Positions 18,494 to 27,961 of a stretch of DNA of 64,000 nt are shown here, piece by piece. The stretch comes from an uncultured Desulfobacter sp. (GTDB taxonomy: Bacteria; Desulfobacterota; Desulfobacteria; Desulfobacterales; Desulfobacteraceae). How positions within the stretch are numbered: the stretch's first letter is position 1; the number at the start of each line of letters is the position of its first letter. The notes under the pieces were generated by a model that was not told the origin of the DNA, searched no databases, and worked only from the letters and a program-made list of their open reading frames with translations. The DNA lies in contig NZ_OY761445.1 of the NCBI RefSeq assembly GCF_963664415.1, positions 1,328,501 to 1,392,500 on the forward strand, written 5' to 3'. The translations under genes and the position numbers were made by a program.

Positions 18494-19006
18494 ATGAAAC
18501 GGCTTCTAGTATTTTCGGATCTTCACGGTTATCTTTCGGCCTGGCTGACGGTAAAAGCCCTGGCCGGCCCTGGTGATGCCGTTGCCATTGCAGGAGATTT
18601 ATTTGACACAAGGTATGGCAGTTACAATGAGTCCGATTTTGCGCCGGAACAGATCCGATCAACGATTGCCGACCTGGATTTTAGATTCTTTTATATCTAC
18701 GGCAATTGTGACGTGGAAGGTTTCTGTAAAGGATTTTCCCACGAACTGAGTTTTGAGGCCTTTGATAAAAGCATTTTCATGCATCATGGGCATAAAGATC
18801 CCATGATAATCCCCCGGGGTACGGATATCGTTATCCAGGGACACACCCATTTGCCCCAGTTAGAAAAAAGTAAACATTACATCCACCTGAATCCCGGCTC
18901 CATCGCCGTTCCCAGAAACGATACCCCCACCTTCGCCGTCATCGAAAACAACAGCGTAAGTTTGATGGCGCTGTCCGGTAAAAAACTGGCATCACTGTAT
19001 TTTTAG
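18494..19006 (+). CDS. yfcE: YfcE/MJ0936 family metallophosphodiesterase
   Basis: A 170-residue calcineurin-like phosphodiesterase. Metal-binding motifs run in order: FSDLHG, AGDLFD, YGNCDV, HHGH and QGHTHLP. The family acts on artificial phosphodiesters and its cellular substrate is not known. I chose the ATG at 18494 because GGGAGG lies 10 bases upstream; the frame is also open to a TTG at 18473 that would overlap the M48 gene. It is probably the last gene of the ihfA-M48-yfcE transcript. Confidence 0.9.
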   Translation: MKRLLVFSDLHGYLSAWLTVKALAGPGDAVAIAGDLFDTRYGSYNESDFAPEQIRSTIADLDFRFFYIYGNCDVEGFCKGFSHELSFEAFDKSIFMHHGHKDPMIIPRGTDIVIQGHTHLPQLEKSKHYIHLNPGSIAVPRNDTPTFAVIENNSVSLMALSGKKLASLYF

Positions 19007-19463
19007 TTTTTTTATTTCCCCGCCATCCCCGCAACAGATGCATATCGCGTTTATTGATGTTATTTCACCAATAATACCGGTACAGTTGAATTAATTGCTT
19101 CATTAAGTTCTACCTCGATATTCTCCGCGCCGTCATAATTCTTTGGCGTTCAAACACTGAATTAAAATACGTTTCATAACAGCCACAGGCTGAACTAGTC
19201 TATCAACACCCTAATTAATTCCACAACAAAAAAGTTCTCATACACAGCCAGTTATTAATTTTAAATTAATTTAATTAAAATAATTACATTGACAATGAAA
19301 TTATTTATTAATAAGTCACATATGTTTATTTTAAAAAACTATTTTGGTTTATTGTTCAGTTTCTTTTACCTTTAGAGAAGCCGACGACTGTTTTGACAAT
19401 CTGTATTTTTTTTGCAGGTATTTCATAAATCGAAAACGCTAATTTAGAGAGGAGTTGCAGATC
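19007..19463. other. 457-bp AT-rich leader region of the glutamate synthase gene
   Basis: Contains repeat copy 7 (19177-19234). Two TTGACA hexamers lie at 19289-19294 and 19393-19398, but neither has a convincing -10 at the right distance. I saw no riboswitch-like structure. The region is unusually AT-rich between 19255 and 19345. Confidence 0.5.
19177..19234 (+). repeat. dispersed palindromic repeat, copy 7
   Basis: Starts TAACAGCCACAGGCTGAA, then GTCTATCAACACCC, and ends TTCCACAACAAAAAAG. It is very close to the 3' two thirds of copies 1 and 4. It lies 170 bases after yfcE and 230 before the glutamate synthase start. Confidence 0.7.
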
Positions 19464-21122
19464 ATGGACATGAGATTTTCAAAAGGCAATGATGTACTGG
19501 GAACCAAAAACAGAGGGGATGCTTGTGAGTCAAGCCTATGTACCTTGTGCCGTGCGGACTGTGTTGGAAAATGTGAAACCTGGCTGTCCAGCATGAAGGG
19601 TCGTAAACTACTGTATCCCCGCAGTTTTGGTCTGGTAACAGCCGGGGCCAACAACACCAGCCATGTGGGGGTTTCCTACAACAGCCTGAGAATCCAGGGA
19701 TATGCCTATGGGGCCAGCGGTATGACAGACGAACTGACCAACAGCCCGGATGACTGTATTTTCCCCAATGTTTCTCTGGAAACTGAATTCGGTAAAAAAC
19801 GAAAGACCAAGGTAAAGATGCCTTTGATGACTGGTGCGTTAGGCTCCACATTCATCGCAGAGAAGTACTGGAACTCTTTTGCCATTGGCGGTGCACTTGT
19901 GGGCATACCCGTTGTCATTGGAGAAAACGTCGTAGGTGTTGACCGCCATTCTGAAATCTCAGGCATAGAAACCAAGCAGGGGAAAATACAAAGTGCACCG
20001 GAACTGGACCGCCGTATCGAGACCTACCTGCGATACCATGATGGCTACGGAGCCATCATTGTTCAGCTCAATGTGGAAGACACCCGAAATGGCGTGGCCG
20101 AATACGTGGTGGATAAATACGGGGACAAATGTATTATTGAGTTAAAATGGGGACAGGGTGCTAAAAATATCGGGGGTGAAATTCAAGTTCGCTCCCTGGA
20201 ATACGCAACCTTTCTTAAAGATCGCGGTTACGTCGTAGACCCGGACCCCTCAAAGGCAGATGTCCGTCAGGGATTTGAACAGGGCGCCATCAAATCTTTT
20301 GCCCGCCACAGCCGACTGGGGGGAACCAATCTTTCCTCTGTGAGCCAGGTCCAGGAAGACTTCATGAACAGCGTGGCATACCTGCGCAGCATCGGATTTG
20401 ACCGGATCACCCTGAAAACAGGCTCCTACGGTATGGAAGAATTGGCCATGGCCATCAAGTTTGCTACAGATGCAGAACTGGATCTGCTCACCATTGACGG
20501 TTCCGGCGGCGGCACAGGCATGAGCCCCTGGAACATGATGCAGAGCTGGGGCGTCCCTTCGGTCATTCTCCATGCAAAGGCCCATGAATATGCAAGTATT
20601 CTGTCTGCCAAGGGAAAAAGCGTTGTGGATATGTCCTTTGCCGGTGGTTTTGCACTGGAAGATCATATTTTCAAAGCCCTGGCCCTGGGGGCTCCCTACA
20701 CTAAACTTGTGTGTATGGGCCGGGCAATCATGATCCCGGGCTTTTTAGGCGCCAACATTGAAGGCGCTATTTGCCCTGAACGCCGTGCCGAAGTGAATGG
20801 AAACTGGAATGAACTGCCCAAAAATGTTTTGGAAGTGGGCAAGACTGCAGATGAAATTTTTGCCTCTTACCATGATCTGGCAGATAAAATCGGTAAAGAT
20901 GAAATACAGAATATTCCCTATGGCGCCATAGCCTTTTATACCCTGGCGGACAAACTGGGATGCGGCCTGCAGCAACTCATGGCCGGAGCCAGAAAATTCT
21001 CACTAAACAAGATTACCCGGCATGAAATTTTTTCCGGAAACCGGGAGACGGCTGATGAGACAGGTATCCCACATGTTGCAGACGTTAACGATGAAAGTGC
21101 AAGAAAAATTCTGAACTCATAA
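19464..21122 (+). CDS. FMN-binding glutamate synthase family protein
   Basis: A 552-residue protein equivalent to the FMN domain of GltB, with no N-terminal glutaminase domain. GltB-type enzymes make glutamate from glutamine and 2-oxoglutarate; stand-alone FMN domains are common in archaea and sulfate reducers and may take ammonia or electrons from other subunits. The TIDGSGGGTGMSPWNMM segment near residue 350 is the FMN/phosphate site. An N-terminal cysteine cluster is seen (CESSLCTLCRADCVGKC, residues about 14-30) and may hold a metal or Fe-S cluster. AGAGGAG nine bases before the ATG at 19464 decides the start over an upstream TTG. Confidence 0.9.
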   Translation: MDMRFSKGNDVLGTKNRGDACESSLCTLCRADCVGKCETWLSSMKGRKLLYPRSFGLVTAGANNTSHVGVSYNSLRIQGYAYGASGMTDELTNSPDDCIFPNVSLETEFGKKRKTKVKMPLMTGALGSTFIAEKYWNSFAIGGALVGIPVVIGENVVGVDRHSEISGIETKQGKIQSAPELDRRIETYLRYHDGYGAIIVQLNVEDTRNGVAEYVVDKYGDKCIIELKWGQGAKNIGGEIQVRSLEYATFLKDRGYVVDPDPSKADVRQGFEQGAIKSFARHSRLGGTNLSSVSQVQEDFMNSVAYLRSIGFDRITLKTGSYGMEELAMAIKFATDAELDLLTIDGSGGGTGMSPWNMMQSWGVPSVILHAKAHEYASILSAKGKSVVDMSFAGGFALEDHIFKALALGAPYTKLVCMGRAIMIPGFLGANIEGAICPERRAEVNGNWNELPKNVLEVGKTADEIFASYHDLADKIGKDEIQNIPYGAIAFYTLADKLGCGLQQLMAGARKFSLNKITRHEIFSGNRETADETGIPHVADVNDESARKILNS

Positions 21123-21133
21123 CTTGTGTCTGA

Positions 21134-21184
21134 GACGAAAAGTTACCTAAATCCAAAGCCCAGGTAGCTGGGTAACTTTTCGTC
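21134..21184. terminator. bidirectional hairpin between convergent genes
   Basis: A perfect 14-bp inverted repeat, GACGAAAAGTTACC (21134-21147) and GGTAACTTTTCGTC (21171-21184). An inner CCCAG/CTGGG hairpin (21159-21172) competes with it. It sits exactly between the glutamate synthase and the convergent regulator, so it probably terminates both. Confidence 0.7.
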
Positions 21185-21198
21185 CAAACCCGATCCAC

Positions 21199-22497
21199 CT
21201 ATGCTTTCATATTGATCCAGAACAAAGTGGCCGGCTCTTTCAGGGGATTACTCCACTGGCTTGGGAAATCTTTGCCAAGGAATATGGTGTCCCCGGCCGA
21301 CATGTCCTGGGCTCTGTGGTCCAGGGTCAGATCAAGACGGCCGGACACCAGGTATCCCAACTCAGGACCTTTGTGTACCATAAAATGAGCGTTGATTCGC
21401 TTTTCCGGAAGAACGGTTATCAAAAATGCATCCATAGGCAACTCCAGGTCCGGCGGTGTCAACTGGGCGATTTCAACACTATTTTTATCCAGATCAGATC
21501 GAATGATGCGCACAGCTTCATCACTGGAAAAAATGTCTCTGGGACCGGGGATCCGGGGCCTGAAAAACGAGGCTACGTCCACGGAGAGATTTTCGGCAAT
21601 GCGGTAAAGCGCGGGTAAAGATGGGAACACATGGTTGCTTTCAATCTGTGAAATGGTAGAAGGGGTAACCCCTGCCAGGCGCGCCAACTCTCTTTGGGAC
21701 ATGCCTTGGTGGCTGCGAAATGTTTTAACGGCCTGGCCCAGGTCCAGGACAACAGCTTTTTTGGTGCCGGATTTGGGGAGCTGAATTTCTCCGTTTTCAC
21801 AAAAATAGGGCACCGGAATGCCAAGGTCGGCGGGATACCGTTTATCTGCCTTAAGCAATTTAATGCAGGAGCGGCCCTGGGTCATGGTCAAATCCACAGC
21901 CACCTGGGCGATCTGATTGATATGCGCCCGCAACCTGCTCGAATGGGCGTTTTTTTCAACAATCCAATAGGCAATGGTATCCATCTCATAGAGTCTGGGG
22001 CAGGAATGGGAGTAAAATTTGAGGATCTGATCTTCCCCTTCCCACAGATCCTGCATACCTGTGAGGCTTTCCATAACAAAGCGCACATCTCCGGAAAGTG
22101 TTCGGTGCAGGGCATCAATGGCATCAAGTACCGTATCCGGCTTCCAGGGGTCGGTCACCCGGATAATCTGATAAGGCCACTGGGCACCGTCTTTTTCATA
22201 GAATTTATTGAATACTTCAGCCTTGTCCCCCTTACCATTGGTAAAGCAGTCAAGGATCGTCAACTGGGGATTATCTGCCAGGGGCCCCAGGGTCTGGATC
22301 AAATTTTTCGGCGACCTGTCAAAGGAGACATATACAATGGGTTTTTCCTGCTGGTGAGACGCCTGGATGAATTTCATGCAAAAAGGATAGGCTAGACTGC
22401 CGGCGTCATCATATAAAACCACATTGTCACCGATAAACAGCCCGTTAAGCAATCGATCCAGCCCGGGAATCCCTGAAGACACCTTTTTTTTAACCAT
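21199..22497 (-). CDS. RecA/KaiC-like domain, XRE helix-turn-helix and cupin fusion regulator
   Basis: A three-part protein of about 432 residues. The N-terminal part (about 1-225) resembles KaiC/RadA-type RecA folds: it opens SSGIPGLDRLLNGLFIGDN, but where a Walker A is expected it has VVLYDDAGSLAYPF, without Gly-Lys-Thr. An XRE helix-turn-helix follows (SQRELARLAGVTPSTISQIE, about 263-282), then a C-terminal cupin (about 325-432). XRE-cupin proteins often regulate amino acid or amine genes, and the convergent glutamate synthase could be a target. I prefer the ATG at 22497 to the upstream TTG at 22512. Confidence 0.8.
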   Translation of the reverse strand: MVKKKVSSGIPGLDRLLNGLFIGDNVVLYDDAGSLAYPFCMKFIQASHQQEKPIVYVSFDRSPKNLIQTLGPLADNPQLTILDCFTNGKGDKAEVFNKFYEKDGAQWPYQIIRVTDPWKPDTVLDAIDALHRTLSGDVRFVMESLTGMQDLWEGEDQILKFYSHSCPRLYEMDTIAYWIVEKNAHSSRLRAHINQIAQVAVDLTMTQGRSCIKLLKADKRYPADLGIPVPYFCENGEIQLPKSGTKKAVVLDLGQAVKTFRSHQGMSQRELARLAGVTPSTISQIESNHVFPSLPALYRIAENLSVDVASFFRPRIPGPRDIFSSDEAVRIIRSDLDKNSVEIAQLTPPDLELPMDAFLITVLPEKRINAHFMVHKGPELGYLVSGRLDLTLDHRAQDMSAGDTIFLGKDFPSQWSNPLKEPATLFWINMKA

Positions 22498-22545
22498 GAA
22501 TAATAACTTCAAGTCCTTTTTTAATTAAATGTTCCGTGCTTGGGA

Positions 22546-23232
22546 TCAATGTCTTTTCACTGGTGACACCGGTGAGATTGGGCTGATTTTCTCCACTGGT
22601 CCCACGCCTCTGTTTTTCATGTGCCCCACATTTCTTGGACGACCGGTGACCGGATCAAAGTACTTTCTATAGTTGACATACCCCCCTGAAGGGCTGGGTT
22701 TTGGATGAAACCTGGGCTGGATACCAGCCGGGTTATGATTAACTGCGTTTTGGAACATTGTCTCAAAAACTGTTTTCCTTGTCCTTACAGCGGTTTTTGC
22801 CCGGCAATCCGTCTGGATCGTTGGCGTTCGTCCAAAACGGTCTGCTTCTTGGGTGTGTGTCTTTTCTCTTTCTTTTCTGTTTTTTTTTAAAACAGCGGCC
22901 AGGGCCGAAAAAAAACGCTGAAACCCAAAGCTTTTACCATGGGTTGAAGCACAACCATGAGTCAAATCCGAAGGGCTTTGCCCGACATCCTCTTCGACAA
23001 GGGTATCCGGCAGCAGGGGCAACAAAAAATAAAAGGCCGCATTAACTTGTTTCATTTTTTCTTCTGCGGTCTTTGTCTTCACCGGATCGTTTGCAAACCT
23101 GTCCGGATGCCAGATTTTGGCAAGCCCGCGAAAGGCTGTGCGGGCATCGGTGAGGGTGGCCGACGGTGCAAGGCCTAAAATATTCAACCCAGTTTGCTTA
23201 TCCATAAATCCAACCATACCCCCGGGGCACAA
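22546..23232 (-). CDS. DnaJ domain protein with disordered C-terminal part
   Basis: A co-chaperone-like protein of up to 228 residues. The J domain lies near the N-terminus (LNILGLAPSATLTDARTAFR then KIWHPDRF, with the essential His-Pro-Asp). The C-terminal 150 residues are low in complexity and rich in Arg, Lys and Pro, with no DnaJ zinc or substrate domain. Partner Hsp70 is not nearby. The start is uncertain: GTG at 23232, ATG at 23217 and ATG at 23205 are in frame, and the last gives the most J-like N-terminus. Confidence 0.8.
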   Translation of the reverse strand: MCPGGMVGFMDKQTGLNILGLAPSATLTDARTAFRGLAKIWHPDRFANDPVKTKTAEEKMKQVNAAFYFLLPLLPDTLVEEDVGQSPSDLTHGCASTHGKSFGFQRFFSALAAVLKKNRKEREKTHTQEADRFGRTPTIQTDCRAKTAVRTRKTVFETMFQNAVNHNPAGIQPRFHPKPSPSGGYVNYRKYFDPVTGRPRNVGHMKNRGVGPVEKISPISPVSPVKRH

Positions 23233-23443
23233 TCACGGTCAAGTATTTCGTTCAGACACTATTTCAGGTAGACCTGTCGGGGCAATCCGATATGATGGCG
23301 GACACTTGGTTTGAAAAACACAACCGGGCATGATAATATTCCTTGCGCTGACACCTGGCCCCAATTGGAATTGAAAGGCCCTTGTGACGGCTGGATTCTT
23401 TATTGTCCGTTGATCTGTCTTTGTGAGCCTTTAAGGAGAAAAA

Positions 23444-25189
23444 ATGACATCCAATGCAACTGAACCTACCCCCGGCAATATGACGCCGGACCAGAATGCA
23501 TGGTTCACGGCGTTCTTTCTTGAAAACCATATTGATCCGTTCGCCTATCCCACGAAAGTCGGGTCCCGGGAGCAGATGGAATTTATGGTATATCCGGAAA
23601 ATGACGAACGGTTCTATCCTTGTTCCGACACCATGTTTTCTGCAATTATGTCCCGGAAAAGGCCACGGTTTTTATTTAACCGTTACCGTGAGGTACTTGA
23701 CAAAATTTTTGCTATAATCGAAGCGTTCATTGATTCAGAATATGACCGGGCATTTTTGTCCAGCCTGATACAGATAAAATATGATAACGAGATTCAAAGC
23801 CGATTACTCATACCCTCCCGCCTTGAAAAACGCCTGTATAAAATTTTTTTGAGCCGCACCCATATAGAAGACCCTTATGAAAGCCTCAAAAAAAAGGAAA
23901 ACGCCAGGGCATACAGATTCATGGTCTCGGAATCCTTTAAAAAAGCCTTAAACGAAGTTAACGGTGCCATGGACACCATGAAGGAATTCACCCTGGACCA
24001 AGTTAAGACAAAGATCAATGAGATAGAGTTCACAAGGCGGCTTTCCCTCTTGACGGCCTCCGGCTTGTGGCAGGATGACGATTTCAGGGTACCCTCGACG
24101 TCGGCCATAAAAAAAATGTTGAAAGCCAGAGTGACCGGGAACGGCATTGAACGGCTGCTTGAGCTGGTACACACACCAAAATCAAAAATTCTGTGGCTTG
24201 CCGATGAGTCCGGGGATGTGGTGGCAGACATCGCCATTGCCCAATTCCTTGCCAACATTGGCCATGTGGTTATCCTTGCCGTCAAGGAAAAACCGTTTTT
24301 TAAAAAAGTTTGTCTAAACGACACCCGTACAGACCCGGTATTGGCCAAAGTCCTGGACCAGGCCCATTTCATCCACGACAAAGCCATCAGTAAAAACAAA
24401 CTGGTACAGCGTCTGAAACAAGATGAACATCTGTATGTGATATCCGACGGCACCCAGGAAGCACTGAATCTTCTGCTGGTCTCCACCACCTTTTCACGGG
24501 TTTTCAAGGAAGTGGACTGCGTGGTGACAAGGGGATTTAAACAAAGAAACCGGATGATCCAAACCCACTTCAAATTTACCAGGGATGTGATCAATATCTG
24601 CGCAAAAGGCAACAGACTGGACATTGTCTTTAAACCTATGCACCCTGACTTCATCAATTTCAGCCATACGGATCTTGAGGAAAAAGCAGATAAAATTATC
24701 TCTAAAATGAAGCAGGCCAAAAAGAAAAGCATGACCGTTATGTTCTATTCGGGTATCATTGGTTCCATCCCCGGTAAAATAGATGTGGCAATAAAAATAA
24801 TGAGCCGTTTTGTTGAACATTTACAAAATCAATCCGCCGACTTGTTTATCATTAACCCCTCTTTATATTATGAACCGGGCATGGATGCCGATGATCTGAT
24901 GTATATGTGGGAAATTGTTCAACGCAGCGGCTACATTGATATCTGGCGTTTCCAAACATCAGAAGACATCGCCCAAAGCTTTGAAATCATGGGGGAAAAA
25001 GTTCCACCCGAATGGATTGGAAAAGATGCCACCTACTCCACTGGCTGCACCAAAGAGATGCGCATTGCCCAAGACGTACAAAAAAAGAATCCGGAAATGC
25101 AGCTTATGGGACCTGCTGTGGACAAATTCATGCGCAGGGATGAATATGGGGTGGGCTCTATGTATGATCAACGCCTGGCCGGGATATAA
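23444..25189 (+). CDS. DUF89/ARMT1-like domain protein
   Basis: A 581-residue cytosolic protein. I do not recognise it as a named enzyme. A segment near residue 247 reads LADESGDVVADIAIAQFL, then GHVVILAVKEKPFF and NDTRTDP. This resembles the DUF89 (damage-control phosphatase) pattern D-N-x-G-E, later V-K-x-x-P, then N-D-x-T, but with Glu-Ser-Gly-Asp in place of Asn-x-Gly-Glu. The N-terminal 230 residues are helical. A gspF gene follows 21 bases downstream, so the two are probably cotranscribed, though no link with secretion is known to me. Its start has a good AAGGAG ribosome binding site. Confidence 0.6.
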   Translation: MTSNATEPTPGNMTPDQNAWFTAFFLENHIDPFAYPTKVGSREQMEFMVYPENDERFYPCSDTMFSAIMSRKRPRFLFNRYREVLDKIFAIIEAFIDSEYDRAFLSSLIQIKYDNEIQSRLLIPSRLEKRLYKIFLSRTHIEDPYESLKKKENARAYRFMVSESFKKALNEVNGAMDTMKEFTLDQVKTKINEIEFTRRLSLLTASGLWQDDDFRVPSTSAIKKMLKARVTGNGIERLLELVHTPKSKILWLADESGDVVADIAIAQFLANIGHVVILAVKEKPFFKKVCLNDTRTDPVLAKVLDQAHFIHDKAISKNKLVQRLKQDEHLYVISDGTQEALNLLLVSTTFSRVFKEVDCVVTRGFKQRNRMIQTHFKFTRDVINICAKGNRLDIVFKPMHPDFINFSHTDLEEKADKIISKMKQAKKKSMTVMFYSGIIGSIPGKIDVAIKIMSRFVEHLQNQSADLFIINPSLYYEPGMDADDLMYMWEIVQRSGYIDIWRFQTSEDIAQSFEIMGEKVPPEWIGKDATYSTGCTKEMRIAQDVQKKNPEMQLMGPAVDKFMRRDEYGVGSMYDQRLAGI

Positions 25190-25210
25190 ATATAAAGGAT
25201 AGGATTTGAG

Positions 25211-26458
25211 ATGACTGTTTTTGAATATAATGGACTTACTGCTTCCGGCAGAAAAACATCGGGGATTATCGATGCTGATAATACGGATGCCGCCCAGGAT
25301 GAATTGAAACAAAAAGGCATTTTCCCCACCTCAATCCTGCGAATTGAATCAGGGGCAGGCGGTATTAAAACAACAAAAGGCTCATCCAAGGAAAAAACAT
25401 TTAATCTCCCCCCGCTTTTTTCTTCCGTAAAATCTTCGGAAATCACCATGATCACGCGTCAGTTAGCCACGCTTCTGGCCGCGGGATTCCCCTTGCTCAA
25501 AGCCCTTGCCACCCTGGTTCCCCAGGCCAGGACCAAGGCCTTTAAGCGTGTTCTGTCCAGGGTCAAGGATGCCATTGAAGAGGGATACAGCTTTGCCGAC
25601 GCGTTAGGAGCCCACCCCCGGGTCTTTTCTGCGGTGTATATAAACATGGTCAAAGCAGGAGAGGCCTCCGGCACTTTGGAGGTTGTTCTGGAGCGGCTGG
25701 CTGATTTCAGCGAAAAACGGGAGGACACAAAAAAGAAAATTCAAGCCTCCCTGGCCTATCCGGTGCTCATGGCTGTCATTGGTTTTCTTGTGCTGATATT
25801 TCTTTTAACCTTTATTGTGCCCAATATTACAAAAATTTTTACGGATATGAACCATGAACTGCCCATGCCGACCCAGATGCTTCTTGGTGTCAGCGGCATG
25901 GTAAAAGCGTGGTGGTGGTTGATCATTCCCTCACCGTTTTTGGTCCTATTATGCCTGTACGGCATTCGCAAAACAGATAGTGGGGGGCGTATTCTGGACC
26001 GGATCATTTTATCCTTACCGGTTGCCGGCAACTTGACCAAACAGCTCATTGCATCTCGGTTTTCCAGGACTTTAGGATCGTTGCTTGACAACGGGGTGCC
26101 GCTTTTAACAGGTTTAGGCATTACCAAAACCATTTCCGGCAACCGGATCATTGCCGAACTGATCGAAAAAGCGGCTCAGACAGTGGAAAAAGGCGGCAGC
26201 CTTGGATCTGTTCTGGAAAAAAACTCCGCCTTTCCCGACCTTGCCGCCCAGATGATCAAGGTGGGAGAAAAAAGCGGTGAAATGGAAAAAATGCTGGAAA
26301 AATCAGCCGAGCTGTTTGAAAGAGATGTTCAAACTGCCATTACAGCTGCCACATCAATCATAGAGCCTTTGATCATTCTTATCATGGGCGTAGTCATCGG
26401 ATTTATCGTCCTTGCGGTTTGTTTGCCGATTTTTGAAATCAACCAGTTAATAGGATAA
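25211..26458 (+). CDS. gspF: type II secretion inner membrane protein GspF
   Basis: A 415-residue platform protein of the type II secretion or type IV pilus family. It has two GspF domains (about 70-195 and 275-397), each with cytoplasmic helices followed by membrane segments near 170-195, 225-245 and 380-405. The motif ARTLGSLLDNGVPLL-like (SRTLGSLLDNGVPLL) is present near residue 283. It lies on the opposite strand to the gspG-E operon and 2.2 kb from gspE's end. This is the only GspF homologue seen, so it most likely serves that operon. Confidence 0.9.
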   Translation: MTVFEYNGLTASGRKTSGIIDADNTDAAQDELKQKGIFPTSILRIESGAGGIKTTKGSSKEKTFNLPPLFSSVKSSEITMITRQLATLLAAGFPLLKALATLVPQARTKAFKRVLSRVKDAIEEGYSFADALGAHPRVFSAVYINMVKAGEASGTLEVVLERLADFSEKREDTKKKIQASLAYPVLMAVIGFLVLIFLLTFIVPNITKIFTDMNHELPMPTQMLLGVSGMVKAWWWLIIPSPFLVLLCLYGIRKTDSGGRILDRIILSLPVAGNLTKQLIASRFSRTLGSLLDNGVPLLTGLGITKTISGNRIIAELIEKAAQTVEKGGSLGSVLEKNSAFPDLAAQMIKVGEKSGEMEKMLEKSAELFERDVQTAITAATSIIEPLIILIMGVVIGFIVLAVCLPIFEINQLIG

Positions 26459-26623
26459 GATAAATTCTGATTATAATTCCGGATGGTAGAGAGAAGTGAA
26501 TTTTTTACCGGGATAATGGAAGATGCGAATTAGCCTCCTTCAACCAGATCACGGGCACAAAATTTCGTATCTATACTATCCGGCAACAACACGTACCGGC
26601 AATAAAAAGGCCCCAGGAGGATT
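26459..26623. other. short intergenic region before the M48 gene
   Basis: 165 bp. It includes an imperfect inverted repeat (CCGGATGGTAG near 26482 and CTATCCGG near 26576) and the strong ribosome binding site CAGGAGG at 26612-26618. No promoter was clear. Confidence 0.35.
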
Positions 26624-27961
26624 ATGGAACAGATTAAAAACACGGGAATGACCCGGCGGGACTTTTTGCGGGGCTGTACAGCAACGGCAGTAACCTTAGC
26701 AGGAACGGGCTTTTTCCAGGGATGTGCCATTGATCCGGTCACCGGACAACAACAACTGATGCTCATGAGCCGCGATCAGGAAATTTCCGTAGATCGACAA
26801 CAGTCGCCATTCCAGTTTTCTTCCGACTACGGTGTCACCCGAGATGAAAAACTGAACCGGTATATTTCCAAGGTGGGCAGATCCATGCTGGCCCGGGTGC
26901 ATCGACCGGACATGCCCTATAATTTCCAGGTGGTCAATGCCACCTATATAAACGCCTATGCGTTCCCCGGCGGCTCCATTGCTGTAACCCGGGGAATTTT
27001 ACTCTCCCTTGACAATGAAGGCGAATTAGCTTCATTGCTGGGGCACGAACTGGGGCATGTCAATGCACGGCATACGGCCGAACAGCAATCCAAAGGACAA
27101 CTCTCGTCCATTCTGGTGGCAGGCCTTTCAGCAGCGGTGGAGACCCGGGGTGCAGGACTGGGCGATTGGGCCCAAAAGCTTGGAGGCCTGGGCCAGGGGC
27201 TATTTCTGTCCAAATACTCCCGGGATAATGAACGTGAAGCCGATGCATTAGGACATCAGTACATGGCCCAGTCCGGATACAACTCCAAAGGTTTTACCGG
27301 CCTGATGGAGATGCTCAACGAACTGAATACGACAAAGTCCAGTTCAACTCAGATGCTGTTTGCAACCCATCCCATGAGCCGGGAAAGATTGGATGCTGCC
27401 AAGGAGAGAGACAATGGAATATACCGGGGCACCCACACCCGGAGCCTGTACCGTGACCGGTATATGGACCACACAGCGAATCTAAGGTCTCAAAAAGCCA
27501 TGATCGTCAAGCTCCAGGAAGCGGATAAATTTATAGCCAAAGAACAATATGACCAGGCCGAGAGTGCGCTGATGTCAGCACTCAGCTTAAAAGACAATGA
27601 TTATACAGCTCAGGTGATGACAGCCAAGTGCATGCTGTTACAGAAAAAAGTTCGGAACGCGGCATACCACGCCAGCCTTGCCAAACAGCTGTTCCCCCAG
27701 GAAAACCAGGGGCATTATGTTTCAGGGATTGCCAATCTGGCTTTTAAAAAACCCATGCAGGCCTATAATGATTTTTCGGCATGCAGCACTCTGTTGCCCG
27801 GTAATCCCCAGATGACCTTTTACCAAGGCTACGCCCTTGATATGGCCGATAGGAAACAGCAGGCAGCCCGGCACTATGCGGCATATCTCAAAGAGATCAA
27901 TTATGCGTCAAACAAGTACAGTCAGTATGCGTATAAACGGCTTAAAGCCTGGAATTATTAA
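26624..27961 (+). CDS. M48 family metalloprotease with TPR-like C-terminus and twin-Arg signal
   Basis: A 445-residue exported zinc protease like BepA/YfgC, which assists outer membrane protein assembly. The HELGH site lies near residue 144, with NEREADALGHQ near 204. The C-terminal half (about 290-445) is helical with TPR-like repeats. The N-terminus MTRRDFLRGC, from residue 4, fits a twin-arginine signal, followed by a hydrophobic stretch and FFQGCA, a possible lipoprotein cysteine. BepA proteins usually use Sec, so the Tat-like signal is unusual. The stop overlaps the end of the convergent TauE gene by four bases. Confidence 0.9.
   Translation: MEQIKNTGMTRRDFLRGCTATAVTLAGTGFFQGCAIDPVTGQQQLMLMSRDQEISVDRQQSPFQFSSDYGVTRDEKLNRYISKVGRSMLARVHRPDMPYNFQVVNATYINAYAFPGGSIAVTRGILLSLDNEGELASLLGHELGHVNARHTAEQQSKGQLSSILVAGLSAAVETRGAGLGDWAQKLGGLGQGLFLSKYSRDNEREADALGHQYMAQSGYNSKGFTGLMEMLNELNTTKSSSTQMLFATHPMSRERLDAAKERDNGIYRGTHTRSLYRDRYMDHTANLRSQKAMIVKLQEADKFIAKEQYDQAESALMSALSLKDNDYTAQVMTAKCMLLQKKVRNAAYHASLAKQLFPQENQGHYVSGIANLAFKKPMQAYNDFSACSTLLPGNPQMTFYQGYALDMADRKQQAARHYAAYLKEINYASNKYSQYAYKRLKAWNY

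Noticed and set aside
19289..19398. Two TTGACA hexamers as glutamate synthase promoters
   Set aside because: Neither has a -10 hexamer at 16-18 bases, and the DNA is AT-rich enough for chance matches.
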